A DNA stretch of 64,000 bases from contig NW_024468252.1 of the NCBI RefSeq assembly GCF_002104995.1, forward strand, positions 558,001 through 622,000, read 5' to 3'. Within the stretch, counting starts at the first letter, position 1. The number at the start of each line of letters is the position of its first letter. The position numbers and the translations under genes were made by a program. Shown here in pieces: positions 21,088 to 31,127 of this stretch. The DNA is from Linderina pennispora. Its lineage: Eukaryota; Kickxellomycota; Kickxellomycetes; Kickxellales; Kickxellaceae. Under the pieces are notes generated by a model. It ran no database searches, was not told the origin of the DNA, and saw only the letters and a list, made by a program, of their open reading frames with translations.

Positions 21088-21873
21088 TCAGGGCCTCACG
21101 AACATCCCGCCGTCGACTAGCATTGTCGTCCCAGTAACATAAGCCCCGGCCGTCGATGAAAGGTAGATAATTGCAGAGGCAACATCTGCCTTGTTTCCAA
21201 GCCGCTTGAGAAGAATGGCACTCTTCACCGTCTTCTTGTACCGCTCATCTTGCTGCTCGTGAAGTTTGCTAACGAAGACACCTGGGGCAAAGGCGTTGAC
21301 GTTGACGTTGTAGGGCGCAAGCTTTTGCGCCAGATCGCGCGTCATATGAGCCAAACCTGCCTTGCACGATGGGTACAGGGTATTGGTGATAGGTAGGTTT
21401 GTCACAGCACTAATACTAGTCACGTTAATAACCCGTGCAGGATCGTCGTCAGTGGCTGTCTTTAGTAGCAGGGGCAGGAACTTTTGGACAAGGGTAAGCG
21501 GGCGCTGCAGGGTGATGGTAATGTCGCGCACCATGTCTGACTCGGTCAGCTCAATAAATGGCTTTGGCGTCACCAAGACAGCGTTGTTGATGAGGACATG
21601 GATGCCGTTTGGTTCCAGGCGTGCTATTTCTCTAGCGAGCGCCTCGACCTGGTCGTACTCAAGCAAGTCACACACGACATACTGACACTTGCCAGGTCCA
21701 CTAGCTGTCAGACGCTCAGACTCGCGCTTGAGGTTCTCTTCGTTCCGACTGGTAATGTAGACATTGGCGCCGTTTACGACAAGCCCCTCGGCGGCCATGA
21801 GTCCAATACCCGTAGCACCACCAGTAATGACGAAGGTCTTGTTGCTAACAGAGAAGAGCGATGCAATGTCCAT
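21088..21873 (-). CDS. Short-chain dehydrogenase/reductase (classical SDR)
   Basis: 261-residue NAD(P)-dependent oxidoreductase. Rossmann cofactor motif TGGATGIG (residues about 17-24), NNA at the active-site strand, the catalytic Ser in INVTSISAV, and the YPSCK active-site Tyr/Lys. The C-terminal LVDGG is the typical last strand. Starting ATG at 21873 gives a normal SDR length. Substrate cannot be assigned; the nearest features fit the broad 3-oxoacyl/gluconate-reductase-like group. It is transcribed away from a cytochrome P450, the two starts being 911 bp apart, which suggests shared control of an oxidative pathway. No frame break. Confidence 0.88.
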   Translation of the reverse strand: MDIASLFSVSNKTFVITGGATGIGLMAAEGLVVNGANVYITSRNEENLKRESERLTASGPGKCQYVVCDLLEYDQVEALAREIARLEPNGIHVLINNAVLVTPKPFIELTESDMVRDITITLQRPLTLVQKFLPLLLKTATDDDPARVINVTSISAVTNLPITNTLYPSCKAGLAHMTRDLAQKLAPYNVNVNAFAPGVFVSKLHEQQDERYKKTVKSAILLKRLGNKADVASAIIYLSSTAGAYVTGTTMLVDGGMFVRP

Positions 21874-22784
21874 GGTAAAGAATATGTATAAGATTGTAGT
21901 GCTGCTGAGATAAAGTGCACTCGCTGTACTGGACCCCTATGCATTTTAAGCAGCAGGCTGCGGTCAAGCACGTCTGCTGTGGAAGCTCAGGTCCTTGTTG
22001 TGCAAAGAGAGGGGCACAGCTCATGGCGTGCGAAGCAATATCTCGTCATTGTTGGCTCCTAAAGTGGAGACCACCTCATGTTCTTTACAAGCCTGCTATT
22101 GTGACCTAGGGGTGCCTTTGGAAGTATGCATAGCTTTCCCACTGTGGGAATGGATTGTTCAACACCTCTAGACCCACATGGGTGATAAAAGAGCATGTAA
22201 AGTTTGTAGCCAATGGGCACACTTTTTCATGGTTTGGAAACCCGCGGATGGCATCATGAGGAATGAGGTTCCAGCGACATTAATGCCTCAACCAAGCCAG
22301 GACTGGCTTTTTAAATATGAACATAGTGCCAATGTCTATTTGTCTTATTGAGCCTAGATCCTGGTTTTCCATGTGTTAGGAAAGAGAGAAATATGGATAC
22401 AGCGCCGACAAATACGCCGATTTTGCACCCATGGGCTGTGTATTGGAGCCTACCACGTTGTTTGGGAAGAAGCATGATACTATATCTTCCTTGTGGCCAT
22501 TGTGTATATCTTATTCTCACCAAACATGTTAAATAGTGTACTGCGACAGGCACTGACTCTTTCACAGCCACGTTTTCTCACAAACGCTATATTATTTGGC
22601 TTATTTGTGGCTTTCTGCCACCCGTACCACATTCCTTGTCAATAGGGCCCAGTTATCACAGGTCCAAACTAAGTGGTGGGAACCCCATCCACTAAGAGAC
22701 TTTCCCTTACGTAGACTATAAATATTCTGCATCCCTAAGGACGCTGGTTGACGAAAACATCATCTCAGTATCTGTTTAGCATAC
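21874..22784. promoter_or_regulatory. Divergent SDR/P450 promoter region
   Basis: 0.9 kb between two gene starts. Contains a 15-bp perfect palindrome ttcccactgtgggaa (22136-22150), a nearby dyad acccacatgggt (22172-22183), a related gtgggaacccc stretch near 22676, and a TATA box tataaata (22717-22724), 61 bp before the P450 ATG. No coding frame is supported. Confidence 0.6.
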
Positions 22785-24332
22785 ATGGTTTATTTCGACA
22801 TCTTTAGTATTTTCGATAAAGACAAGCTGTTGTCTTCTCAAATAGTCTGGGCGACAGCAGCTGCATTCTTCATCGGCTATGTCACTTATGCCTTCTTCTT
22901 GTCTTTCGGGAGTCAATTCAGGGGTCCGCTTATTGCTCGCTTTGGGATTGTTCGCGACCTGGTTGTATTTGCATCCGGGACATTTGCCGACGTCTGTGAG
23001 GATGATTACTACCGATATGGTGACATCTACCATATTGGCGCAAACCGCATTGCATTATCCAACGTCTCTGACTGTCGCCGTGTGCTTGCGTCCCATGACT
23101 TTCGAAAGCCAAGATTCCGGTACCAGGCGTTTGATACAATCGGCCCTAACATGCTCTCAAACACAGTGCCTGAGATAAGCAACATACGCCGCCGGCAGAT
23201 TGGCCCTATGTTTAGGCACGGATACCTTGCCGAGATGGAGCCAGCCATAAAAGAGTGTAGCATCAAAGCGCTCAAGGCGAAGTGGGACAGACTAATCGAC
23301 GACTCCGGTGGAACAGCCGTGGTGAACTACTACTCGGATTTCTTGCTGATTGTATTTGATATTATCAGTACACTCGGGTTTGACTATCAATTCCGGACGC
23401 TGGAAAATAACGGGTCGCAGATAGTGAAGTGGGTTGACGATGTACACCAACTCAATATGTACAGGATTCTCTTTGCATACCCAGCTCGGTTCCCAGCAAC
23501 GCTTTTTACAGGTAAATCAATCAAGGGCGTCCAGGACTTTCTCGACTTTGGCAACAGAATTACGGAGGAAAGGCGTAAGCAGGTGGAAGCGGGTATGGAG
23601 CCGCCAAAGGACATACTACAAGCACTGATTGATGCTGTGGATCCAGTAACAAAGGAGAAGCTGACAACGGCGGAAATAACAGCTGAGAACATCATTTTGC
23701 TAATGGCTGGCACCAACTCCGCCTCCTATACCATGGCATGGTTTTTGCACTACATGATGCTGTATCCAGACATCTACAAACGTGCTGTTGACGAAGTCAG
23801 GTCGGCATTCCCTCAAGATCACTGCATCGGCTATACAGAGGGACGCACCAAGCTCCCCTTCCTCGACGCTTGCATCTATGAAGTAATGCGTATCCGAGGT
23901 GTGACATCTGTTATCTTCCCGCGTGAGGTGCCTGCTGGTGGTGCATCGTTCCAGGGCTACCATTTCCCGGCTGGAACATCTGTTTTCCTGAATTTCGCTG
24001 GTTTGAACCACAACAAGGACGTCTGGGGGGATCCACGAAACTTCCGGCCGGATCGTTTCATTGAGAACGAGAACTTGAAGCAGAATGTGTTCACATTCAG
24101 CTCAGGTGTTCGTGTCTGCCCTGGACGCAGCCTGGCACACTTTGAGCTCTACACCGTTCTAGCCAACCTCCTCAAGGATTACGATTTCAAACTTCCAGAG
24201 GGCTCACCTTGGGGCCCTGATAACGTCGACAAGTTTGGCAACCCGATTCCTATGCCGCGCACATTTGTAACTACAGTCAGACCCAAGTATCCAGAGAGAG
24301 ACTGCAATGTTCTTATCACCAAGGCTGCATGA
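22785..24332 (+). CDS. Cytochrome P450, microsomal type, with unusual I-helix
   Basis: 515-residue monooxygenase-fold protein. An N-terminal membrane anchor (TAAAFFIGYVTYAFFLSF, residues about 26-43) places it in the ER. Heme loop FSSGVRVCPGRS with the thiolate Cys near residue 445, and the K-helix EVMR (ExxR, about 365). NFRPDRF precedes the heme loop. The I-helix segment is AGTNSAS (about 308-314), where most P450s have an (A/G)Gx(D/E)T(T/S) oxygen-activation motif. The acidic residue and Thr are replaced by Asn and Ser. Substrate unknown; family assignment needs comparison. Intact frame and no intron. A TATA box sits 61 bp upstream, and an SDR gene is divergent to it. Confidence 0.92.
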   Translation: MVYFDIFSIFDKDKLLSSQIVWATAAAFFIGYVTYAFFLSFGSQFRGPLIARFGIVRDLVVFASGTFADVCEDDYYRYGDIYHIGANRIALSNVSDCRRVLASHDFRKPRFRYQAFDTIGPNMLSNTVPEISNIRRRQIGPMFRHGYLAEMEPAIKECSIKALKAKWDRLIDDSGGTAVVNYYSDFLLIVFDIISTLGFDYQFRTLENNGSQIVKWVDDVHQLNMYRILFAYPARFPATLFTGKSIKGVQDFLDFGNRITEERRKQVEAGMEPPKDILQALIDAVDPVTKEKLTTAEITAENIILLMAGTNSASYTMAWFLHYMMLYPDIYKRAVDEVRSAFPQDHCIGYTEGRTKLPFLDACIYEVMRIRGVTSVIFPREVPAGGASFQGYHFPAGTSVFLNFAGLNHNKDVWGDPRNFRPDRFIENENLKQNVFTFSSGVRVCPGRSLAHFELYTVLANLLKDYDFKLPEGSPWGPDNVDKFGNPIPMPRTFVTTVRPKYPERDCNVLITKAA

Positions 24333-24727
24333 CCCGTCTTCAGCTAATCAATATACAACTGTCTGAAGCAGCTCAAATTTCCATTCACTGCTAGTTACTA
24401 GTTATATCAAATACTGGAGTCACTACGCGTCGAGCCTGAGGAGTATACATTAGCCATTCATTTGATTAATTAATATCCCTTTCAACCGTCCAGGTTATGG
24501 CGGATGGTGATGACTGAGCTGCCCAAGGCATGGCGGCTATCTTCCATGTGCATCAGTGGTGTTAGCAATCATTAGGCTTTCGTGAGACATGGGGATCACC
24601 ACATTGATCCACGATCAGCGGTTTTTTCAGCCTCTTTTTTTTTTTCTCGTCAGCCATCAACTGCAGCGCGCATTTCAGCTCTCTTCGCATTCTTCATTTC
24701 GACCGTTTTCTATATACAGCATACACG
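24333..24727. other. Intergenic region between P450 and UTP13
   Basis: No gene seen. Contains a T-rich tract (24625-24645) close to the UTP13 start, probably promoter and 5' UTR. Confidence 0.5.
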
Positions 24728-27235
24728 ATGCCCGGAGAGAAGGAAAAGGTGGTGGCCAAGAGCTGCTTTGACTGCGTCAAGTCAATCGAGTCCGTGTACA
24801 CAGGCGGTCGTGTGGTGATCAACCAGGCTGAAACGCAGCTGTTCACGACATGTAACGAAGACATCGAGGTGCTCGATCTGGCCACTGGTAGCAAGCAGGC
24901 GGAGCTCAAGGGGGACACGGAGATTGTGACCTCATTTGCCGTGACGCCCGACAGCACGTACTTGGTATCTGCCAGCCGCAGCCTTCAGATCACGATCTGG
25001 GATTTGGCGACGTTCAAGCCTGCGCGCAACTTCAAGGCGCACGAGGCACCTGTGATATCGATGGACATCGATGCAACATCGACACTGGTGGCTACTGGTT
25101 CCGCAGACAGCACTGTGAAGGTGTGGGATATTGCGCGCGGGTACTGCACACATAACTTCAAGGGCCATGGCGGTCTGGTGACTGCCGTCAAGTTCCACCC
25201 GAACAAGGAGCGCTTGTGCCTGGTCACGGCCAGCGACGACGGCATGGTGCGCGTATGGAACCTGAAGACACGCAAGTGCGAGTCTGTGCTCGAGTCGCAT
25301 GTCAGTGTTGTCAAATCTATCGATTTCACGCCTGACGGCTCTGTCATGGTGACTGGTGGCCGCGATAGCGTCGTGAATGTGTGGAACTGGGAACGCCGCT
25401 CGCTGATCCGCACAATCCCGGTCTACGAGACTGTTGAGGCTGCCGGCCTCTTGCTGCCCGATACTGACCCCAAGGTCGCTGACACACATCCGCAGCACAT
25501 CATCTACAGCGCTGGCGAGAAGGGCGCTTTGCGACTGTGGGATATGGACACTGGCAAGGAAATCTTTGTCCAGCAAAAGGAGCTGAATGCCAAGCACGCC
25601 TTTGTTGATGCCCTGTACCTGCCGCGTGCGCAGCACATTGTCGGCGTCACCAACGACCAGAATCTGCTGTTCTACGATGCCTGCGATAAGCTCGTGCGCG
25701 CGCGCCAGATTGTTGGATACAATGAGGAGATCATCGACTTGGCTTACGTTGGCAGCGCACAGACACACTTGGCAGTGGCCACCAACACCGAGCAGCTGCG
25801 CGTCTACAACACCGATAACCTCAACTGCGAGCTGGCGTACGGCCACAAGGACATCATCCTGTGTCTCGATGCGCACCGCAATGGCCGGATCGTGGCCACA
25901 GGCTCCAAGGACAACACGGCTCTGATTTGGGCCGTCAACATGGATATGCCAGCAAACCAGCGCATCACCTGCATCGCCATTGCTGTCGGCCACACAGAGG
26001 CCGTTGGCGCCGTGTGCCTTGCCCTGGCGGACGACTGTCCGTTCATGATCTCCGGCAGCCAGGACCGCACGGTCAAGATGTGGGACCTGTCACCGCTGCG
26101 TGCCATCATTAGCAGCCCTGAGTCAGCACTGGAGGCGGTGCGCGAGTCAGGTCCGATCAAGCTGCGCTCGCAGTACACGTTCCAGGCGCATGAGAAGGAC
26201 ATCAACTCTATCTGCCTTGCGCCTGGCGACAAAATGTTCGCCACTGGCTCGCAGGACAAGACCGCCAAGGTCTGGGACACTGCGACCGGCAAGCCCCTGG
26301 GCACCCTGCAGGGGCACAAGCGCGGTGTCTGGAATGTTGCGTTTTCGCCTGTTGACCGCGTGATTGCGACGACTTCGGGCGACCGCACAGTCAAGCTCTG
26401 GGCGCTTTCTGATTACAGCTGCCTGAAGACACTTGAGGGCCACACGAATTCGGTCCTCAGTGTTGAGTTCATGACCAGCGGCACCCAGCTGATGACGTCG
26501 GGCTCTGATGGTCTGCTGAAGCTCTGGAACATCAAGGACTCTGAGTGTGTTCTGACGCTCGACAAGCACGAAGACAAGATCTGGACTCTGGCCAAGCAAA
26601 GCGACGAAAAGTTTGTGGCCTCGGGTGGTGCTGACTCGACTATTTATATCTGGCAAGACACGACGCAGAGCGAGATCAACCGGCTGCACAAGGAGGAGGC
26701 AGAGATGATTGAGAAGCAGCAGGCGCTTGACAACTTCCTGGTCGCCAAGGACTACCGCAATGCAATCACTCTGGCACTGTCGCTGGATCAGCCGCATCGC
26801 CTGCTGCGTATCTTCAGCGACCTGATGATGTCTGTCGAGCATCGTGACACCACTGACGACGCCGAGGGCGCCGATGACTCTGAGAGCTCGGCCATCCTGG
26901 GCTCCCTGGCCGTCGATGAGGTTGTGGCCACGCTGGCACCCGACCAGCTCAACCGCCTGCTGGGATATGTAAAGAACTGGAACACGAACGGGAAGTTTTC
27001 TAATGTTGCCCAGGCTGTGCTGTACTGCATCCTGTCAAACTACACGACGCAGACTGTGCTGGAGCTGCCGGCCGCCAAGGATCTGATTTCAGCCCTGCTG
27101 CCGTACTCGGAGCGGCACTATGCCCGTCTCGATAACCTGCTCACTGACTCTTTCATTGTCGACTACACGCTGCACGCCATGGACTCGCTCAGCCTGATTG
27201 CCGGGGATATCGACGACAGCGAGGAGGAGGAGTAA
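24728..27235 (+). CDS. UTP13: UTP13/TBL3 WD40 protein of the SSU processome
   Basis: 835-residue nucleolar UTP-B complex subunit needed for 18S rRNA processing. Tandem WD40 repeats run from about residue 20 to 650, for example STVKVWDIARGYC, GMVRVWNLKTRKC, KTAKVWDTATGKPLGTLQGHK and RTVKLWALSDYSCLKTLEGHTNSV, enough for two propellers. A helical Utp13 C-terminal domain follows (EAEMIEKQQALDNFLVAKDYRNAI..., about 655-815), then an acidic tail DIDDSEEEE. No break and no intron. The Utp13 C-terminal helical block separates it from other multi-WD proteins such as Pwp2. Confidence 0.96.
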   Translation: MPGEKEKVVAKSCFDCVKSIESVYTGGRVVINQAETQLFTTCNEDIEVLDLATGSKQAELKGDTEIVTSFAVTPDSTYLVSASRSLQITIWDLATFKPARNFKAHEAPVISMDIDATSTLVATGSADSTVKVWDIARGYCTHNFKGHGGLVTAVKFHPNKERLCLVTASDDGMVRVWNLKTRKCESVLESHVSVVKSIDFTPDGSVMVTGGRDSVVNVWNWERRSLIRTIPVYETVEAAGLLLPDTDPKVADTHPQHIIYSAGEKGALRLWDMDTGKEIFVQQKELNAKHAFVDALYLPRAQHIVGVTNDQNLLFYDACDKLVRARQIVGYNEEIIDLAYVGSAQTHLAVATNTEQLRVYNTDNLNCELAYGHKDIILCLDAHRNGRIVATGSKDNTALIWAVNMDMPANQRITCIAIAVGHTEAVGAVCLALADDCPFMISGSQDRTVKMWDLSPLRAIISSPESALEAVRESGPIKLRSQYTFQAHEKDINSICLAPGDKMFATGSQDKTAKVWDTATGKPLGTLQGHKRGVWNVAFSPVDRVIATTSGDRTVKLWALSDYSCLKTLEGHTNSVLSVEFMTSGTQLMTSGSDGLLKLWNIKDSECVLTLDKHEDKIWTLAKQSDEKFVASGGADSTIYIWQDTTQSEINRLHKEEAEMIEKQQALDNFLVAKDYRNAITLALSLDQPHRLLRIFSDLMMSVEHRDTTDDAEGADDSESSAILGSLAVDEVVATLAPDQLNRLLGYVKNWNTNGKFSNVAQAVLYCILSNYTTQTVLELPAAKDLISALLPYSERHYARLDNLLTDSFIVDYTLHAMDSLSLIAGDIDDSEEEE

Positions 27236-27265
27236 AGCAAATATATTTTCCATATCAAAAACACA

Positions 27266-27781
27266 CTATTTTTCAACCGTCGAAGCGTTCTCGACGAGCG
27301 GGTCGCCCTTGTGCAGGTTGTCCAGCTTTGGGATCCACTCGAGCGACCTTACGAACCGGTCCCTGGGCAGAATAATCTCCAGATCCCGCTCAATGCTCTC
27401 CAACACACGGTCATACTCTCCAAATGTCTCATCGTACACCTGCTTCTGGTGCTTTTGCCATTTCTTCTTGTGGATCGGCGGCTTCTCATCTGCCGCCTTC
27501 CGGTCCTTGTACACTTGCACGATCGATGTCACAAGCTTTCGCTCCACCGATCCCAACTCGCGTGCCAGTTTCAGGAACGCCAGGGTGTTGTAGCCTCGTG
27601 TATACAGGAGAGCCAGATCGCTGTGCGTGTTGTCGGTGGATGTGTTTTCAGTAAAGCCTTGTCGGATCTTGGTGGCCAGGATCCGGCTCGTGGGGCGATG
27701 GTTCGACACCGTGCGCGGGGCAGCACGCAGGAGCTCGCGGTACAGCTGGCGCCATTGTGCGGTGGTAATTGGGGTCGACAT
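27266..27781 (-). CDS. LYR-motif mitochondrial-type protein
   Basis: 171 residues from ATG 27781 (MSTPITTAQWRQLYRELLRA). The LYR tripeptide followed by basic helices is the signature of the Complex1_LYR superfamily, small mitochondrial matrix proteins that act as adaptors for Fe-S transfer, acyl-ACP or assembly factors. The distal half (KKKWQKHQKQVYDETFGEYDRVLESIERDLE) is helical and basic. It is longer than typical LYR proteins of about 100 residues. An FMC1-like or DUF1763-like family member is possible; I cannot decide. It is convergent with UTP13, with only 30 bp between stop codons. Confidence 0.7.
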   Translation of the reverse strand: MSTPITTAQWRQLYRELLRAAPRTVSNHRPTSRILATKIRQGFTENTSTDNTHSDLALLYTRGYNTLAFLKLARELGSVERKLVTSIVQVYKDRKAADEKPPIHKKKWQKHQKQVYDETFGEYDRVLESIERDLEIILPRDRFVRSLEWIPKLDNLHKGDPLVENASTVEK

Positions 27782-28111
27782 GGCAGCGTAGTTTGGAAGG
27801 AAGTGAGGGCGGTGTGCTGTGTGCCCGAATTTCAAAGGCTCAAAAAGCTTGTGTCAGCAAATAATGGAAGGTGATCGGTTTGTGGGTGCCAACAAATGGC
27901 AAATGATGGCTACATTTCTCCTTACGTTTAGGCGTTTTCTGTAGACTTGAGTAACCGGACGGTGCTGCAGCCTGGAAGAGGCGTACATGCCCCCCATTCC
28001 ACGGCTTAGCCACCATCAATACCAAATCAGTCGTATTGGAACAATATCCAAGAGGAGCGTTTCTGGTATTTAGAGATATATAGAGGGTCGTAGAAAAAGC
28101 TAGATATACAG
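27782..28111. other. Intergenic region
   Basis: No gene seen; promoter of the LYR gene and 3' flank of the RNase H gene. Confidence 0.45.
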
Positions 28112-28522
28112 TCACCCAGCCAAAGCCGCGGCCTGCCTGGCAAGACTATCAGCTACCTTGTTTCCGGCTTCGTCTTTACCAGCGAGCATGATGTGGGTGT
28201 TGCTGCTAGTGGCCTGTACAATCTGCTTGACCAGCTCGGAGTTGCTAGGCGGCTGCGCTCCCTTGCGCACGTCGTTGATGGCATTGATGGCGTACTCAGA
28301 GTCGGTGCGGACCTGCACATGCTCGCCAGGCTGGGTCTGTGCGAGCTCAAGTGCCTTGGCAACCGCGGCCAGCTCGGCGCGCTGGATCGTCTGCGGGCCG
28401 TTGGCAAGCTTGCCCGCAAAGTTGCGCGGATCATCCCTGCCGAAAAAGATGCCGACGCCAGTATAGTCATTGCCGCCCCTGTGGTCGATAGCGCCGTCTG
28501 CATATGCAATAGTAGTGGCCAT
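28112..28522 (-). CDS. Ribonuclease H1-like protein (RNase H domain only)
   Basis: 136-residue RNase HI fold, which would cleave the RNA strand of RNA/DNA hybrids. Catalytic acids are visible in YADGAI (Asp), IQRAELAAV (Glu), VRTDSEYAI (Asp) and NKVADSLARQAA (Asp). The loop before the last Asp is short and reads AGKDEAGNKVAD, lacking the His-containing stretch found in many RNase H1 enzymes. The N-terminal hybrid-binding domain found in many fungal RNH1 proteins is absent. Start ATG 28522. It could also be a minor RNase H paralogue. Intact frame. Confidence 0.85.
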   Translation of the reverse strand: MATTIAYADGAIDHRGGNDYTGVGIFFGRDDPRNFAGKLANGPQTIQRAELAAVAKALELAQTQPGEHVQVRTDSEYAINAINDVRKGAQPPSNSELVKQIVQATSSNTHIMLAGKDEAGNKVADSLARQAAALAG

Positions 28523-28871
28523 TTTCTGTCAGGAATGTAAGAAGGAATAAAGTTCAAGGCTGTTGACTTTGCCACTTGGTGGCAAGGAGATACCGAGCAT
28601 TTAAATAGTGGGCGCGCTACCTGTATCGCAGAGCCTTGGAGGCGCAGCATAGCTATTACCAAACGGTGATGCTGGCCTCTAGTCATGGTGATATCATGGA
28701 AACGTCATGGCTAAATCATCGGTCCTAGCCCTGCGGAGACTTGCCCAAAAGTATGCTTTATCCGCCGAGGTTTCGACTCCCAGAAAGCGCCAGTGGCCTC
28801 AGGATGATGCGATTAGCCAAGCATTCCTTTCTTTCTCTCACCTGCTTATCATATTTGCTGTCTCTCTCGCA
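28523..28871. other. Intergenic region between RNase H and the small Cys gene
   Basis: No separate gene is supported; a likely bidirectional promoter. The frame upstream of 28872 is open, but its translation looks unconserved. Confidence 0.45.
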
Positions 28872-29009
28872 ATGTCTACATCATCTGCTAAGCAATCGCT
28901 TTGCGACTACGAGCCCCTGCAACAATGCCTGAAGGCCAACAATGGCGACCGGGCAAAGTGCACCAAGGAGTGGGATGCGTTCCAGCAGGCGTGCCAGAAG
29001 CGCAAGTAA
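28872..29009 (+). CDS. Small four-cysteine (CHCH-like) protein
   Basis: 45-residue protein MSTSSAKQSLCDYEPLQQC followed by a second cysteine pair (CTKEWDAFQQAC). Two helix-like segments each bounded by Cys recall CHCH proteins of the mitochondrial intermembrane space oxidised by Mia40. The spacings are CX7C and CX10C, not the textbook CX9C, so the assignment is tentative. The coding frame stops at TAA inside a gtaagt that could be a donor; a cag acceptor 29056 would give a two-residue-longer tail. Other introns in the window end in TAG, so the unspliced stop is preferred. ATG 28872 was chosen as the start closest to the Cys region. Confidence 0.55.
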   Translation: MSTSSAKQSLCDYEPLQQCLKANNGDRAKCTKEWDAFQQACQKRK

Positions 29010-29532
29010 GTCGTTCGTTTTACACACCAGCAACTCTAATACGATCTGATCCGCAGTGCTATATGACTCAGCGCTGACAACAACCACTCAAGCGCTTTCT
29101 AGGCAAGCCGAGCAGGCGGCAAGGGGTCAGAGCATCCCTGCCAAGAGCGAGTGCGAGGCGTGCAAAGCTCCACCGGCAAACTGAGTCTGGCGACCAGTGT
29201 GCCGTTTGTCCGACGAACGCTGGCAGCTTTTTTGGGGGAGAGCGGGACTACTGGGACTACAGCCCACTTTTCTGACAAGTGCGCTGCTGGTGGTCATGCA
29301 CAAAAAGCAGCCCAGCCTTGGGGCGTGAATCAGTTCAGCAGCAATCGCATGGTTTTTTTTTGCAGCCAAGGCGTGATCACGCCAACAGCAGCGCTTAAAT
29401 ATCCTTTTCTCCAACGCGAGTTTTCGGCCTGCTCTTTCTTCTCTTCTACTCTCCTCTCTCCTCTGCTTTAATGAATCTTCCGTGAGACTCGCTCAGCACT
29501 AGAACCATACCTGCATAGTCAACTTTATTGAA
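29010..29532. other. Intergenic region upstream of NMNAT
   Basis: No gene seen. Pyrimidine-rich run at 29425-29470 close to the NMNAT start suggests promoter and 5' UTR. Confidence 0.45.
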
Positions 29533-30955
29533 ATGGGAGAGCCAATTACCGACGGAATTTCGCGCAGAAACAGCACTGAGCTCGATGGCAGTAACGGGGG
29601 CACGCCACCGCCTGGATATCACTTCCCGACGGCCAAGCTGGCCAAGGCATTGCAGGGTATGCATTGGTGGCTCTGCGCAGCAGCATGATCCAAATCATTT
29701 CGGAAAACTCAGCATCGCCAAAACTGAACCTGTACTCTGTCTCCATGTAGACTCGGCAAAGACCCCGCTGGTCCTGGTGGCCTGCGGCTCGTACTCGCCC
29801 GTCACATACCTCCATCTGCGCATGTTTGGTAAGAATCCCTCTCTCTCCCCGGCCTAATAGCCTTCAGCTATTGCTGTGAGCGGGGGAAGGGCAGTACATG
29901 AAACAGCGGACTGCACCTCCCTCCCCCCGGCGCGCAGCGGGCGGGTTTTCCAAAGGAAAAGTGAGTAATTATTAATCCGGGCACTCCAAACTTTTATATG
30001 CTCTTTTAGAAATGGCGGCGGATTACTTTAACCAGCATTCGCGGTACGAGCTGATCGGCGGGTATTTCTCTCCGGTGTCCGACTACTACCAAAAGGAGGG
30101 TCTGGCACCAGCACACCACCGCGTCAAGATGTGCGAGCTGGCGACTGAAACCAGCTCGACGTGGCTCATGGTTGATTCATGGGAGTCGCTGCAGCCGTCA
30201 TACCAGCGGACAGCGGTTGTGCTCGACCACTTTGACGAGGAGCTCAATGGCAACATGGGTGGCATGAAGATGCCTGACGGTAAGTGCCGGGGACGCTGCA
30301 CAGTGGTATCGTTCACATGGGAAGTGTCTAACTGACGCAGTTCCTCGCACCCACGGGGTTATGCATTTATGCATGTAGGATCTGTCAAGAGGATTCAGAT
30401 CCTCCTGCTGGCTGGCGGTGACCTGATCGAGTCGATGGGCAAGAAAGACGTCTGGGCCTCAGAGGACGTAAGTACCGCGAAAGGGCCTATGCCAGTAGCT
30501 CCTGTGTCACTTGAAATGCATGGTCCGCTCCGGGTCCTGTTTGCCGCAGGAGCGGGTCAGGATAATCCCCGCAGATTGGCTGGCCCGCATCTGCATCCTC
30601 GCCATGATCATTCATTAGAACCATGCCCCCGGCTAATGATGTCACTGGCTTCTCCATGTAGCTGCACCATATCCTGGGCCACTTTGGCTGCATGGTAATC
30701 GAGCGGACCGGAACCGACGTCTGGGAGTTTTTGCTATCGCACGACATTCTGTACGAGCACAAAGATAACATCCATGTTGTGAAGCAAGTCATCTACAACG
30801 ACATTAGCTCGACAAAGGTGCGCCTGTTTGTCAAGCGGAAAATGTCCATCAAATACCTGGTGCCCGACGCCGTCATGCGCTATATATTCGACAACTCGCT
30901 GTACTGCACCAAACTAACGAGGAAGCGCGACTATGTGTCGTTCGCTTTTGACTAA
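29533..30955 (+). CDS. NMA1: Nicotinamide-nucleotide adenylyltransferase, five exons
   Basis: Joins NMN (or NaMN) and ATP to make NAD. Exons are 29533-29656, 29751-29828, 30010-30279, 30379-30467 and 30662-30955. All splice phases close and give 284 residues. Donors are gtatgc, gtaaga, gtaagt, gtaagt; acceptors are gtag, tag, gtag, gtag. Landmarks: the nucleotidyltransferase core GSYSPVTYLHLRMFEMAADY (GxxxPxxxxHxR) made across the exon 2/3 junction, SDYYQKEGLAPAHHRVKMCELA, and the C-terminal ISSTKVRLFVKRKMSIKYLVPD (ISSTxxR). Both signatures are diagnostic. The exon-poor look of single frames hides this gene unless spliced. Confidence 0.95.
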
Positions 30956-31127
30956 TACTGCGATCACCTTGCGTCTCCTTTCATCGCTCTTATATATTTT
31001 TGTCTCGTTTTCCTTCTCCTTACAAGTGCTTTTCTTTTATATTTGCTCGTGTTTCGATATTTTCAGAACCACATATATGGTATTTAAACCCTGCCGCCTG
31101 CATCTATATGACGTCCCAATGGCGCCT

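Noticed and set aside
24932-25993. 353-codon frame antisense to UTP13
   Set aside because: Mirror of the WD40 codons; no independent support.
29010-29058. Intron at the end of the small four-Cys gene
   Set aside because: The donor gtaagt is good but the acceptor is CAG, whereas all placed introns here end in TAG, and the result only changes two residues; left unspliced.
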